Source: Deltaproteobacteria bacterium
GTDB taxonomy: Bacteria > Myxococcota_A > UBA9042
Direction of reading: 5' to 3'
DNA: 64,000 nucleotides
Assembly (NCBI GenBank): GCA_020632665.1
Contig: JACKFC010000016.1
Span: forward strand, 1 to 64,000
Part shown: positions 8,435 to 16,148 of the stretch, piece after piece
Numbering within the stretch: the first letter of the stretch is position 1
Layout: each line of letters opens with the position of its first letter
Translations under genes and position numbers: made by a program
The notes under the pieces: model-generated
Seen by the model: only the letters and a program-made list of their open reading frames with translations
Told to the model about the DNA's origin: nothing
The model's database searches: none

Positions 8435-9565
8435 ATGCCGAACGAGCCCATCCACCACCGCGAGATCCCCGAAGGCTTCGAGCCCGACGACATCCCCGCG
8501 CCCCTGCGCGCGATCCGCGGCCGCGGCGCGGTGCAGAACCCCACCGGCCGCTACGAAGCCGCCAGCCGCGCCGGCGACGACCCGGACGAGCTCGCGGGCC
8601 GCCGCACCGTCATCCGCCCCCTCGCGGTGCGCGACGCGATGAGTCGCAACGACTCGCCGGACGTGCCCTTCGACCGCGCGGTGAACCCCTACCGCGGCTG
8701 CGAGCACGGCTGCATCTATTGCTTCGCCCGCCCGGACCACGCCTACCTCGGCCTCTCGCCGGGGCTGGACTTCGAGCAGGTCGTCTTCGCCAAGCACGAC
8801 GTCGCCGCGGCGCTGCGGCGGCAGTGGGCGCGGCCGAGCTACGTGCCGGCGACGCTCGCCCTCGGCGCGAGCACCGATCCCTACCAGCCGGCCGAGAGCG
8901 AGCTGCGGCTGACCCGCTCGGTGCTCGCGTTGGCGCTGGAGTGTGGCCATCCGGTCGGCATCGTCACCAAATCGAATCGCGTCCTCGCCGACCTCGACCT
9001 GCTGCAGGCCTTGGCGGAGCGCGGTTTGGTCCGGGTGTTCCTCTCGGTGACCACGCTCGACGCCGGGCTGCAGCGCCGGCTGGAGCCGCGCGCGGCGGCT
9101 CCCCATGCGCGTATTGGCGCGATCGCGACGCTCGCCGAAGCCGGCGTCCCGGTGGGCGTACTGGCGGCGCCGATGATCCCTGCGGTCAACGACGCCGAGC
9201 TCGAAGCGATCCTGACCGCCGCGCACGAGGCGGGCGCCAGCTCGGCCGGATGGATCTTGCTGCGCCTGCCACGCGAGGTCGGCCCGCTCTTCGACGGCTG
9301 GCTGCAGGCCTGGCTGCCGGAGCGGCGCGAGCGGGTGCTCTCGCTGCTGCGCAGCGCGCGGGGCGGGGAGCTCTACGACAGCCGCTTCGGCGTGCGGATG
9401 CGCGGCGAGGGCCCCTATGCCGCTTTGCTCGCGCAACGCTTCGAGCTGACCCGGCGCCGACTCGGCCTGCCCAGCGAGGTCCCACCCCTGACGACCGCGC
9501 TCTTCCAGCATCCGCGCCCGGTCGCGTCGGCCCGGCCAGCCGTCCGCCAGCTCGAGCTCTTCTGA
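8435..9565 (+). CDS. SPL-like (PA0069-type) radical SAM protein
   Basis: 376 aa, the usual size for this group of spore-photoproduct-lyase-like radical SAM proteins. The N-terminal 45 residues (IPEGFEPDDIPAPLRAIRGR, then GAVQNPTGRY) are characteristic of the PA0069 group. The iron-sulfur cluster motif is Cys89-X3-Cys93-X2-Cys96 in GCEHGCIYC. TDPYQPAE and VTKSNRVLADLDLL are typical inner-barrel motifs of the SPL superfamily. The C-terminal 97 residues are duplicated in the truncated copy at 4223-4663. The true reaction of this group is not established; a nucleic-acid repair role is suggested by similarity and by the SOS-like box upstream, but that is inference. It is transcribed alone, diverging from the giant lipoprotein gene. 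Confidence 0.9.
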   Translation: MPNEPIHHREIPEGFEPDDIPAPLRAIRGRGAVQNPTGRYEAASRAGDDPDELAGRRTVIRPLAVRDAMSRNDSPDVPFDRAVNPYRGCEHGCIYCFARPDHAYLGLSPGLDFEQVVFAKHDVAAALRRQWARPSYVPATLALGASTDPYQPAESELRLTRSVLALALECGHPVGIVTKSNRVLADLDLLQALAERGLVRVFLSVTTLDAGLQRRLEPRAAAPHARIGAIATLAEAGVPVGVLAAPMIPAVNDAELEAILTAAHEAGASSAGWILLRLPREVGPLFDGWLQAWLPERRERVLSLLRSARGGELYDSRFGVRMRGEGPYAALLAQRFELTRRRLGLPSEVPPLTTALFQHPRPVASARPAVRQLELF

Positions 9566-9647
9566 AGCCCGGGACCGCGCCCTCGCCCGGCGCACCGGCG
9601 CACGGTGTCGCTTGACCCAACCCCCGTGCGGTGACGATGCTGCAAAG

Positions 9648-10646
9648 GTGCGTCGCTCATCCGCCATCGCCCACGCCCTGCCCTCCGCCGCGCCGGTCGC
9701 CGTCGTGCTCGCGATCTTGGCCGGCTTGGCGGCCGCCGGATGCGGTGGCGATCCGGCCCATGAACCGGACGCGACCACAGCGCCCGACGGTACCGGTGCC
9801 AGCGACGCAGCGGCCGACAGCGACGCAGCGGACAACGACGCAGCCGACAAAGACGCAGCCGACAAAGACGCAGCCGACAAAGACGCAGCCGACGCCGAGG
9901 GCAGTGCCCACCCCGACGCGACCAGCGACGTCACCTCCGACGCCGGCAGCGACGCTTCGGACGCCCTCCTCGACGCGGTCGACGCAGCCTCTGACGCGAC
10001 CGATACGAGCGACGTCTTCGACGCCATCGACGGCGCCGGCGACGCGGCCGAAGTCGTCGAAGATCCGTGCGCACCGATCGGCGCCTGCATCCGCTGCGCC
10101 CCGCCGGCCGCCGGCGATCCCATCACCCCGCTGCCCAAGCCGGCGCCGTGCAACTGCGACCACGGCGGGCCGAAATTCTTCGCCGGCCAGACGCCTCCTG
10201 CCCCGTCGTTGCAGCCGATCGTCGGCTACCAACGCTACGGCGAGCAAGCCTTCGTGACCTACGTCGACGGCGGCTGGGCGGGCCTGTGGAAAGGTCCGCA
10301 AGGGCAATTCCACATCTTCCTCGGCGTGCGCGTCGCGCTCCCCGGGCAGAGCGGCGACAAGGTCAAGCTGCAGCTCGAGGCGCAGGCATTCGAAGGCGAG
10401 GCCCTGGTCGCGGCCGGCCAGGCGCCGACGGTCTGGGCCAGCCGCGAGGCCGCCGGCAGCGACGTCTTCCGGACCACCAGCCCGACGACGCCCGGCGTCT
10501 GGGTCGTCTACCCACAGCCGAGCAGCAAGTCGCTCGACTTCTGCAACCATTGGGTCGAACTCGTGGCGCGCGTCCGCGTCCTCGGCCAGCCCGCGTGGGG
10601 GCAAACCTCCCTGCTGCTGCGGACCTATGGCGATGCGAAGCTCTAG
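9648..10646 (+). CDS. Lipoprotein with DAADKDAAD tether, unknown C-terminal domain
   Basis: Predicted lipoprotein of about 332 aa. The signal ends LAGLAAAGC and is followed by about 100 residues of Asp-Ala repeats, encoded in part by exact 15-bp units (9842-9901), and then a globular C-terminal part of roughly 190 residues with several Cys. I do not recognise the globular domain; pieces such as VALPGQSGDKVKLQLE and STK-free beta-rich stretches suggest a beta-sandwich. The start is uncertain: GTG at 9648 gives a compact Arg-containing signal, while a TTG at 9612 would add 12 residues; neither has a strong ribosome-binding site. Its 3' end overlaps the next lipoprotein gene by 20 bp, so the two are probably translationally coupled. 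Confidence 0.75.
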   Translation: MRRSSAIAHALPSAAPVAVVLAILAGLAAAGCGGDPAHEPDATTAPDGTGASDAAADSDAADNDAADKDAADKDAADKDAADAEGSAHPDATSDVTSDAGSDASDALLDAVDAASDATDTSDVFDAIDGAGDAAEVVEDPCAPIGACIRCAPPAAGDPITPLPKPAPCNCDHGGPKFFAGQTPPAPSLQPIVGYQRYGEQAFVTYVDGGWAGLWKGPQGQFHIFLGVRVALPGQSGDKVKLQLEAQAFEGEALVAAGQAPTVWASREAAGSDVFRTTSPTTPGVWVVYPQPSSKSLDFCNHWVELVARVRVLGQPAWGQTSLLLRTYGDAKL

Positions 10647-12714
10647 CGCCCTCGCGTGGGCCGCGCTGCTCGGCACGCTCGTCGCCATGAGCGCCGCGTG
10701 TGGCTCCGGCGAAGGCCCTTCGGCGGATGGCCACCTCGACGTGGACGCCGCGCTCGAGGTCGCAGACGCCGCAGACGCCGCTGACATCGGAGACGACGCC
10801 GAAGACGCCGCAGACACCGAAGACGCCGCTGAAGACGCCAAAGACGCCGAAGACGCCGAAGACGACGCCAAAGACGCCGAAGACGACGCCGAAGACGCCG
10901 AAGACGCCGAAGACGACGCCGAAGACGCCGAAGACGACGCCGAAGACGCCGAGATCGACGCTCCAGAGTCGGAGGTCGCCGACACCGATGCGCTCGCCGA
11001 CACCGACGACGCCGACACCGATGCGCTCGCCGACACCGACGACGCCGACACCGATGCGCTCGCCGACACCGACGACGCCGACATCGACGTGGGCCCGGAC
11101 GTGCCAGTGCCGGCCATCGACGCGACCACGACGCTGTGGCCGATCACCCCGACCTCGCCGACGACGCTGCCGAAGGCGTCGATCACCGCGATCGGCTCTG
11201 CGACGCTGCTGCCGGGGGTGCCGAGCGGTGGCCTCTCTTTTTGCGTCGGCGTGGGCACGGTCGACGCCGACGCGACGCCCGATGTGGTCCTGCTCGCCGC
11301 CGCTCCGGGCACGACGGTGACGGTGCATACGGTGCTGCGCGGATCGGCGACGCCGAAGCACGTCGCGCAGCCGCTGCCGGGCACCCTGGTCGCGCCGGAG
11401 ATGGCGTGCGCGCTGGTCGACCTCGACGGCGACGGCAACGACGAGCTGCTCTTCGGCGGTCCCTCGGGCCTCGCGATCTACCACGGCAACGGCGACGGCA
11501 CCTGGATCGACAAGACGCTCGCCTGGGTGCCGCAGACGTTCGACGCCAACGTCACCTCGATCGCAGCCGCGGACTTCGACGGCGACGGCGACGTCGACCT
11601 CTACCTCGGCGCCGGCAGCCAGCCGACGCAATGCGAGGGGCTGGCGTGCAAGGCGCAGGGCAACGAGGACCTCCTCTGCCTCTTCGACAAGCCGCCGCTG
11701 AGCGCGCCGAACGAGCAGGACCGGCTGCTGCTCCGCCAGGCCGACGGCTCCTTTGCCGACGCCACCTCGGCGTGGAAGCTGCCCTCCGGCGGCATGATGA
11801 CGACGGTCAGCGCCATCGACCTCGACGCCGACGGCTGGGTCGACGTCCTGCTCGGCAACGACTTCGGCGACCACGCCCTGCTGCACAACGAGGCCGGCAA
11901 GGGCTTCGTCGCGCAGACCAGCGGGATGGTGCCCTATGCCCACGCGATGGGTTGGGCGGTCGGTGATTGGAACGACGACGGCGTGTTGGACCTCGCGCTC
12001 GCCGACATCGGCCCCGCGTTGCTCTACCTGCGAAAAGCCGGAAGCGCAGCGTTCTTCCCGGGCAGCGAGCTCGCCAGCGCGCTCGGGGCTTTGACGTGGA
12101 CGTCGGTGTCGTGGTCGCTCTTGGTGGGCGACTTCGACCACGACGGCAAGGAAGACCTCTGGCTGCCGCTGCTGATGAACAGCGCCTCGCTGGCGAAGGT
12201 CTCGGCCTCGGTCAGCTGTTCTGCCGACCCGAACGCGAAGGCCATCGAGCTCGTCGCCTTGCGGACCTCGGCGGGCTTCGGCTTCAGCGCCATCGAGGGG
12301 CCGAGCTGCGGCGCCATCGCGGCGTTGGCGGCCGCGGCGGTCGACCTCGATGGCGACGGCGACCTCGACGTCGTGCAGGCGGCGCGGGTCTGCGACACCG
12401 GCTTCCCAGCCGGGCTGCGCGTGCTGCGCAACGATATGCCGAAGCTGGGCGGCGCAGTGCAGCTCTTGTTGCGCGGGCCGCCGAGCAACCGCAGCGCGGT
12501 CGGCGCCTGGATCAGCGGCACCGTCGGCGGCCGCAAGGTGCGTCGCGACCTGATCGCCGGCGGTGGCGCCGGCAGCCCGCCGCAGCGGGTCCTGCACGTC
12601 GGCACCGGGAGCGCCGGCAAGCTCGAAGGCGCGACGGTGCACTGGCCCGACGGCAGCAGCAAGGCGCTCGGCGTCCTGTTGCCGGGTGCGCTGACCGAAG
12701 TGATGTGGCCGTAG
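10627..12714 (+). CDS. FG-GAP/VCBS lipoprotein with C-terminal ASPIC/UnbV domain (CRTAC-like)
   Basis: 695 aa. The signal ends AMSAAC (Cys25). A very acidic tether of DAEDDAEDAED runs and three 33-bp repeats (10981-11079) follows to about residue 160. Six calcium-binding-type FG-GAP/VCBS motifs follow: DLDGDGNDELLFGG, DFDGDGDVDLYLGAG, DLDADGWVDVLLGND, DWNDDGVLDLALAD, DFDHDGKEDLWLPL and DLDGDGDLDVVQAA. They indicate an integrin-alpha-like beta-propeller. The last about 95 residues match the ASPIC/UnbV domain (VGAWISGTVGG ... VHWPDGSSK), the combination seen in CRTAC-like proteins. The role is probably surface adhesion or ligand binding; no enzyme motif is visible. Translation likely couples to the upstream lipoprotein gene, which it overlaps. 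ATG at 10633 is an alternative start. Confidence 0.88.
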   Translation: MAMRSSSALAWAALLGTLVAMSAACGSGEGPSADGHLDVDAALEVADAADAADIGDDAEDAADTEDAAEDAKDAEDAEDDAKDAEDDAEDAEDAEDDAEDAEDDAEDAEIDAPESEVADTDALADTDDADTDALADTDDADTDALADTDDADIDVGPDVPVPAIDATTTLWPITPTSPTTLPKASITAIGSATLLPGVPSGGLSFCVGVGTVDADATPDVVLLAAAPGTTVTVHTVLRGSATPKHVAQPLPGTLVAPEMACALVDLDGDGNDELLFGGPSGLAIYHGNGDGTWIDKTLAWVPQTFDANVTSIAAADFDGDGDVDLYLGAGSQPTQCEGLACKAQGNEDLLCLFDKPPLSAPNEQDRLLLRQADGSFADATSAWKLPSGGMMTTVSAIDLDADGWVDVLLGNDFGDHALLHNEAGKGFVAQTSGMVPYAHAMGWAVGDWNDDGVLDLALADIGPALLYLRKAGSAAFFPGSELASALGALTWTSVSWSLLVGDFDHDGKEDLWLPLLMNSASLAKVSASVSCSADPNAKAIELVALRTSAGFGFSAIEGPSCGAIAALAAAAVDLDGDGDLDVVQAARVCDTGFPAGLRVLRNDMPKLGGAVQLLLRGPPSNRSAVGAWISGTVGGRKVRRDLIAGGGAGSPPQRVLHVGTGSAGKLEGATVHWPDGSSKALGVLLPGALTEVMWP

Positions 12715-12741
12715 CGCCGAGAGCGAGGGAGGTCGACGACG

Positions 12742-13320
12742 ATGCGCGCTTTGCTCCTGCTCCGGGGGGTCAACGTCGGCGGCCACCGCAAGCTGCCCAG
12801 CAAGACGCTGCGGGCGCTGCTGCAAGAACTCGGGCTGCGCGATGTGCAGACCTACGTGCAGAGCGGAAACGCGGTCTTCTCGCTGCCCGCCGGCGCAACG
12901 CTCGCCGGCGCCGAGGACGAGGCCGCCCTGGCCGCGCGCTTCGTCGAGCGCCTCGAGGCGACCTTGGGATTCGACTGCGCCGCGTTGATCCGGGGCGCCA
13001 CCGAGCTGGACGCCATCGTCGCGGCCAACCCCTACGCGGCGCAGGCCGCCGCTGACCCGACCCGCGTCCACGCCCTGTTCTGCGCCGAGCCGGTCGACGC
13101 CGACGCCGTCCACGCCGCCTTCCCCGACGACGAGGCGCCCCAGCAGGTCCGCGCCGTCGCGGGTGCTACGAACCGCGTGCTCTACTTCCACGCGCCCGGT
13201 GGCCTCGGCCGCGCCAAGCGGACCCCGGACAAGCTCGAGCGCCGGCTGAAGGTCGCCATCACGGCACGGAATTGGCGCACGGTGCTGGCGTTGCAGGCGC
13301 TGCTGCGGCAGGACGGCTGA
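12742..13320 (+). CDS. DUF1697 family protein
   Basis: 192-aa soluble protein. The N-terminus LLLRGVNVGGHRKLP and the following LGLRDVQTYVQSGNAVF are hallmarks of DUF1697, a family of about 180 residues with no established function. GGGAGGT lies at a good distance upstream of the ATG. Members contain a duplicated alpha/beta fold, and the second half (NRVLYFHAPGGLGRAK) also matches. The gene overlaps nothing; the pyroglutamyl peptidase gene starts one base after its stop, so the two are probably co-transcribed. No sign of transfer or damage. Confidence 0.9.
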   Translation: MRALLLLRGVNVGGHRKLPSKTLRALLQELGLRDVQTYVQSGNAVFSLPAGATLAGAEDEAALAARFVERLEATLGFDCAALIRGATELDAIVAANPYAAQAAADPTRVHALFCAEPVDADAVHAAFPDDEAPQQVRAVAGATNRVLYFHAPGGLGRAKRTPDKLERRLKVAITARNWRTVLALQALLRQDG

Positions 13321-13321
13321 G

Positions 13322-13921
13322 GTGCGCGTCCTGCTGACCGGCTTCGGCCCCTTCCCCGGCGTCGAGCAGAACCCGACCGCGGCGGTGGTCCACGCCTTGG
13401 CCGCCGAGCCGGCCCCACCCGGTTTGCAGTGGGCGGCGGAGGTGCTCCCGGTCTCGTGGCAGCACGGCGAGGACGCGCTGCGCGAGGCGCTCTCCAGCCA
13501 TCGACCGGCGATCGCGCTCCACCTCGGCGTCGCCACGGCGGCCGACCGCCTGCGGGTCGAGCGATGTGCGGTCGCCGCGGCGCCGCCCCGCCCCGACGCG
13601 CTCGGCACGCTGCCGGAACGCCCGCCGCCGGCGGCACGCGTCGGCTTCGACACCGAGGCCGTCGCCGCGGCGCTCTGCGACGACGGCCTGCCGGCAGAGG
13701 CATCCGAAGACGCCGGCGCCTACCTCTGCAACGCGGTGCTCGGCTGGAGCCTGGTCCGCAGCGTCGAATTCGGCCACCGCGCGGCGTTTCTCCACGTACC
13801 GATGCCGGGGACGGCGCGACCCGATGGCGGCGCCTGGACCGAAAGCGATCTGCGGCGGGCGGCGCGGCGGGTGGTGGAGTTCCTCGCGGCGGTCGGCGCG
13901 GCTACTTCCTCGAGGCCTTGA
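13322..13921 (+). CDS. pcp: Pyroglutamyl-peptidase I (peptidase C15)
   Basis: 199-aa cytosolic cysteine peptidase that removes N-terminal pyroglutamate from peptides. The N-terminus LLTGFGPFPGVEQNPT is the family signature. The catalytic Cys lies in AGAYLCNAVLGWSL and the catalytic His in FLHVPMPG. The expected Glu is probably in the RVERCAV segment. It starts at GTG 13322, one base after the DUF1697 stop, indicating co-transcription. The last residues (GAATSSRP) are encoded by a 20-bp sequence repeated at 14345-14364, so the natural 3' end may have been altered by a rearrangement. Catalysis should not be affected, because all key residues are upstream. Confidence 0.88.
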   Translation: MRVLLTGFGPFPGVEQNPTAAVVHALAAEPAPPGLQWAAEVLPVSWQHGEDALREALSSHRPAIALHLGVATAADRLRVERCAVAAAPPRPDALGTLPERPPPAARVGFDTEAVAAALCDDGLPAEASEDAGAYLCNAVLGWSLVRSVEFGHRAAFLHVPMPGTARPDGGAWTESDLRRAARRVVEFLAAVGAATSSRP

Positions 13922-14357
13922 GCCCCATCGCCTTGACCCAAGCCGCCTTGATTCGAGCCGCTTTGGCCCCAGCCGCCTGAACCTTCGCCGCCCCGACCTG
14001 CCTCCACCAAGGCCCGTCGCTTCCGACGCCCGGCTCGCTTGCTTGCTCCAGACGTTGGATGGAATGTCGCCGCGACACCGCGTCCTCTCTCCCCGGATTC
14101 CGGGGAGAGATGCCGGAGCCGAAGGCGGAGGCAGAGAGGGGGGCGCGGAAATCGCGCACCGACAAGGTGCCCTGCAAGATTTCCCGCCTGGGACTCGCGC
14201 TGTTTCGTGTGCCACCGGCGCGCTGCGCCGCCTAGCCCCTCTCTGGCCCTACGGGCCATCTCTCCCCGCCAGGCGGGGAGAGAGGTGCAAGGACGTGGAG
14301 ATCGACCCGGACATCGGCGTGGACGACGACGGCGCGGGCCGACGGCGGTCGGCGCGG
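13922..14357. repeat. Non-coding segment with two large palindromes between 20-bp direct repeats
   Basis: No convincing gene lies here. Two hairpins are present: 14086-14110 (12-bp arms around TCTCTCCCCGGA) and 14260-14282 (11-bp arms around CTCTCCCCGCC). Between them, GAGAGGGG and CCCCTCTC segments can also pair. The segment is bounded by the 20-bp direct repeat GCGGTCGGCGCGGCTACTTC at 13889-13908 and 14345-14364. The minus strand shows a Lys/Ala-rich reading frame ending at 13902 that resembles the tail of the TfoX-like protein, so it may be the eroded end of a second copy. This looks like an extragenic palindromic element. Confidence 0.6.
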
Positions 14358-14720
14358 CTACTTCTTCTTCGCGGCCTTGACCTTCCGCGGCTTCGGCGGC
14401 AGCCCGGCGGTGAACTCCAGCGCGTCGGCGACCAACGTGCGGGCTTCGTCGGGGTCCATCGCGCGCGGGTCGAATTGCACGTATTCGCGCCACGGTCGCC
14501 CTGGCATCGGCTCGAATTGCGCGAGGCCCTCGGCGTCGAGCAGCTCTGGCACCCGATCTGGCCCGACCCGGGCGATCAAGGTCTGCGCGAAGGTGCCGAA
14601 GAACATGTGGCCGCCGGTGAAGGCGCAGACGTGGCCGAACATCTTGCCCGGCGCGACGCGTGGGTCGGCGGGCAGCAAGGCCTCGTAGTGCGCAACGGTC
14701 TCGGCGTTCGGCTTCTCCAT
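14358..14720 (-). CDS. TfoX N-terminal domain protein
   Basis: 120-aa small cytosolic protein. KMFGHVCAFTGGHMFFGTF and the spacing to PMPGRPWREYV match the TfoX_N domain, best known from the competence regulator TfoX/Sxy but also found as stand-alone proteins of unknown role. There is no TfoX C-terminal domain, so a competence role cannot be claimed. The C-terminus is basic (PPKPRKVKAAKKK). The ATG at 14720 has a clear GAGGGAGGA site upstream, so the longer open frame to 15080 is not used. The gene diverges from the dioxygenase gene. Confidence 0.82.
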   Translation of the reverse strand: MEKPNAETVAHYEALLPADPRVAPGKMFGHVCAFTGGHMFFGTFAQTLIARVGPDRVPELLDAEGLAQFEPMPGRPWREYVQFDPRAMDPDEARTLVADALEFTAGLPPKPRKVKAAKKK

Positions 14721-14823
14721 GCGATCCTCCCTCTGCGATGAACCCTGCCGCCGAGCATCGCCGCGCGCGATGCGACCCGCAAGGCTGGAGTGCGGTCGGC
14801 GAATCGGGCAGGCTCGGGCCCGC

Positions 14824-15744
14824 ATGACGCGACCGACCGAGCCACTGTCGACTCCAGCTTCGAAGGCGATGAGCCGCCGGGGCCTGCTGCGAGCTGCTGG
14901 CGCCACCGCGCTGCTCGCCGCCTGCGGTGGCAACAAGGCCGGGCCGACGGGCGCCTCCGCCTCCGACACCGACACCGGCACCGACGCTCTCACCGACGCT
15001 GACACTCTCACCGACGTCGACACCGCCGCCCATCCACCGGCCGGCTGGGCGAGCGGCGGCACCGCGGCGATGACCGGCAAAGCGAGCTATCCGGACCCCT
15101 TCGCCGGGTCGAGCGTCGGTGGCTGCGCGCTGGTCTGCGCCACGACCGACGGCCCGTGCACGACCGAGGCCAGCCCGCTGCGGGTCGACGTCAGCGAGGG
15201 CAAGCCGGGCCTGCCGGTGCGCCTGCTGCTGCGGCTATGGGACGATGGCTGCGCGCCGCTCGCCGGGGCCGAGGTGTGGATTTGGCATACCGACAGCCGC
15301 GGCGTGTATTCGGGGCCGACGCCCGACCCGCCGCGCTGCTACGGCGCCGATCCTGCCGCCCCCGAGGCCAACTACTTCCGCGGCCGGCAGCTCACCGACG
15401 AGGCCGGCCGGGTCGCCTTCGACACCTGTTTTCCGGGCTTCTACCCGAGCCGCGCGGTGCATATCCACGTGCAGGTGCGCCTCGCCGACGCGACGGTGCA
15501 CACCGCGCAGGTCTTCTTCGACGACCCGCTGGTGACCGAGGTCTTCGACGCGCACCCGGACTACAGCCCGCACGGCCAGCCCAAGACCAAGCTCGACCGC
15601 GACGGCGTCCTGGCCGGAGAGCCAGATCGCGGCCCGATGTTGCTGCAGGTCGCAAAGATGAACGACGGCGCGATGCTCGCGTCGAAGACCCTGACGGTGC
15701 GCAGCAGCCTGCTCGCCGCCGACCCCCGCATCTGCGGCGGGTAG
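14824..15744 (+). CDS. Tat-exported lipoprotein, intradiol ring-cleavage dioxygenase-like
   Basis: 306 aa. The N-terminus carries a twin-arginine signal (SRRGLLRAAG) ending in a lipobox (LLAACGG). An Asp/Thr tether of about 30 residues follows. The catalytic part resembles the short exported intradiol dioxygenases: GAEVWIWHTDSRGVYSG supplies the first Tyr ligand and FPGFYPSRAVHIHV the second Tyr and both His ligands of the non-haem Fe(III). The enzyme class cleaves catechol-type rings between the hydroxyls. Tat export fits a cofactor loaded in the cytoplasm. The start could also be Met16 (14869), directly before SRR. Its true substrate is unknown. It is followed closely by VOC and DUF885 genes on the same strand, a likely operon. 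Confidence 0.87.
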   Translation: MTRPTEPLSTPASKAMSRRGLLRAAGATALLAACGGNKAGPTGASASDTDTGTDALTDADTLTDVDTAAHPPAGWASGGTAAMTGKASYPDPFAGSSVGGCALVCATTDGPCTTEASPLRVDVSEGKPGLPVRLLLRLWDDGCAPLAGAEVWIWHTDSRGVYSGPTPDPPRCYGADPAAPEANYFRGRQLTDEAGRVAFDTCFPGFYPSRAVHIHVQVRLADATVHTAQVFFDDPLVTEVFDAHPDYSPHGQPKTKLDRDGVLAGEPDRGPMLLQVAKMNDGAMLASKTLTVRSSLLAADPRICGG

Positions 15745-15764
15745 CCACCCCGACGAGGATCGCC

Positions 15765-16148
15765 ATGAGCCACGAGCAAGCCGGCGCGCAGCCGATTCAC
15801 CACGCCATCGACTATATCGAGCTGCCGGTACACGACATGGCCGCGGCGCGCGCCTTCTACGCCGCCGCCTTCGGTTGGCGCTTCAACGACTACGGCCCCG
15901 GCTACACGGGCATCGTCCGGCCGGGCGGCCAGGGTGAGGCCGGCGGGCTGCGGCTGCAGGCCGACCACGCGGGCAGCCGCGGTGGGCCGCTGGTCATCTT
16001 GTATTCGGCGGAGATCGACGCGACCGAGGCCGCGGTGCGCGCCGCCGGTGGCGAGGTCGTCGTGCCGATCTTCGCGTTCCCGGGCGGACGACGCTTCGCC
16101 TTCCTCGACCCGAGCGGCAACGAGCTCGCCGTCTGGACCCAGCCATGA
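15765..16148 (+). CDS. VOC (glyoxalase/bleomycin-resistance/dioxygenase) family protein
   Basis: 127-aa single-domain protein. IDYIELPVHDMAAARAFYAA and the end FLDPSGNELAVW are the typical first and last strands of the vicinal-oxygen-chelate fold. Likely metal ligands are His12/13 or the Glu in YIELPV, and the Glu in NELAVW. Substrate cannot be inferred. GAGGATCGCC precedes the ATG. The stop overlaps the ATG of the DUF885 gene (ATGA at 16145), so the pair is translationally coupled. Confidence 0.88.
   Translation: MSHEQAGAQPIHHAIDYIELPVHDMAAARAFYAAAFGWRFNDYGPGYTGIVRPGGQGEAGGLRLQADHAGSRGGPLVILYSAEIDATEAAVRAAGGEVVVPIFAFPGGRRFAFLDPSGNELAVWTQP

Noticed and set aside
14358..15080. Longer TfoX-like protein starting at 15080
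   Set aside because: The upstream part is antisense to the dioxygenase gene start, and a strong ribosome-binding site precedes the ATG at 14720.
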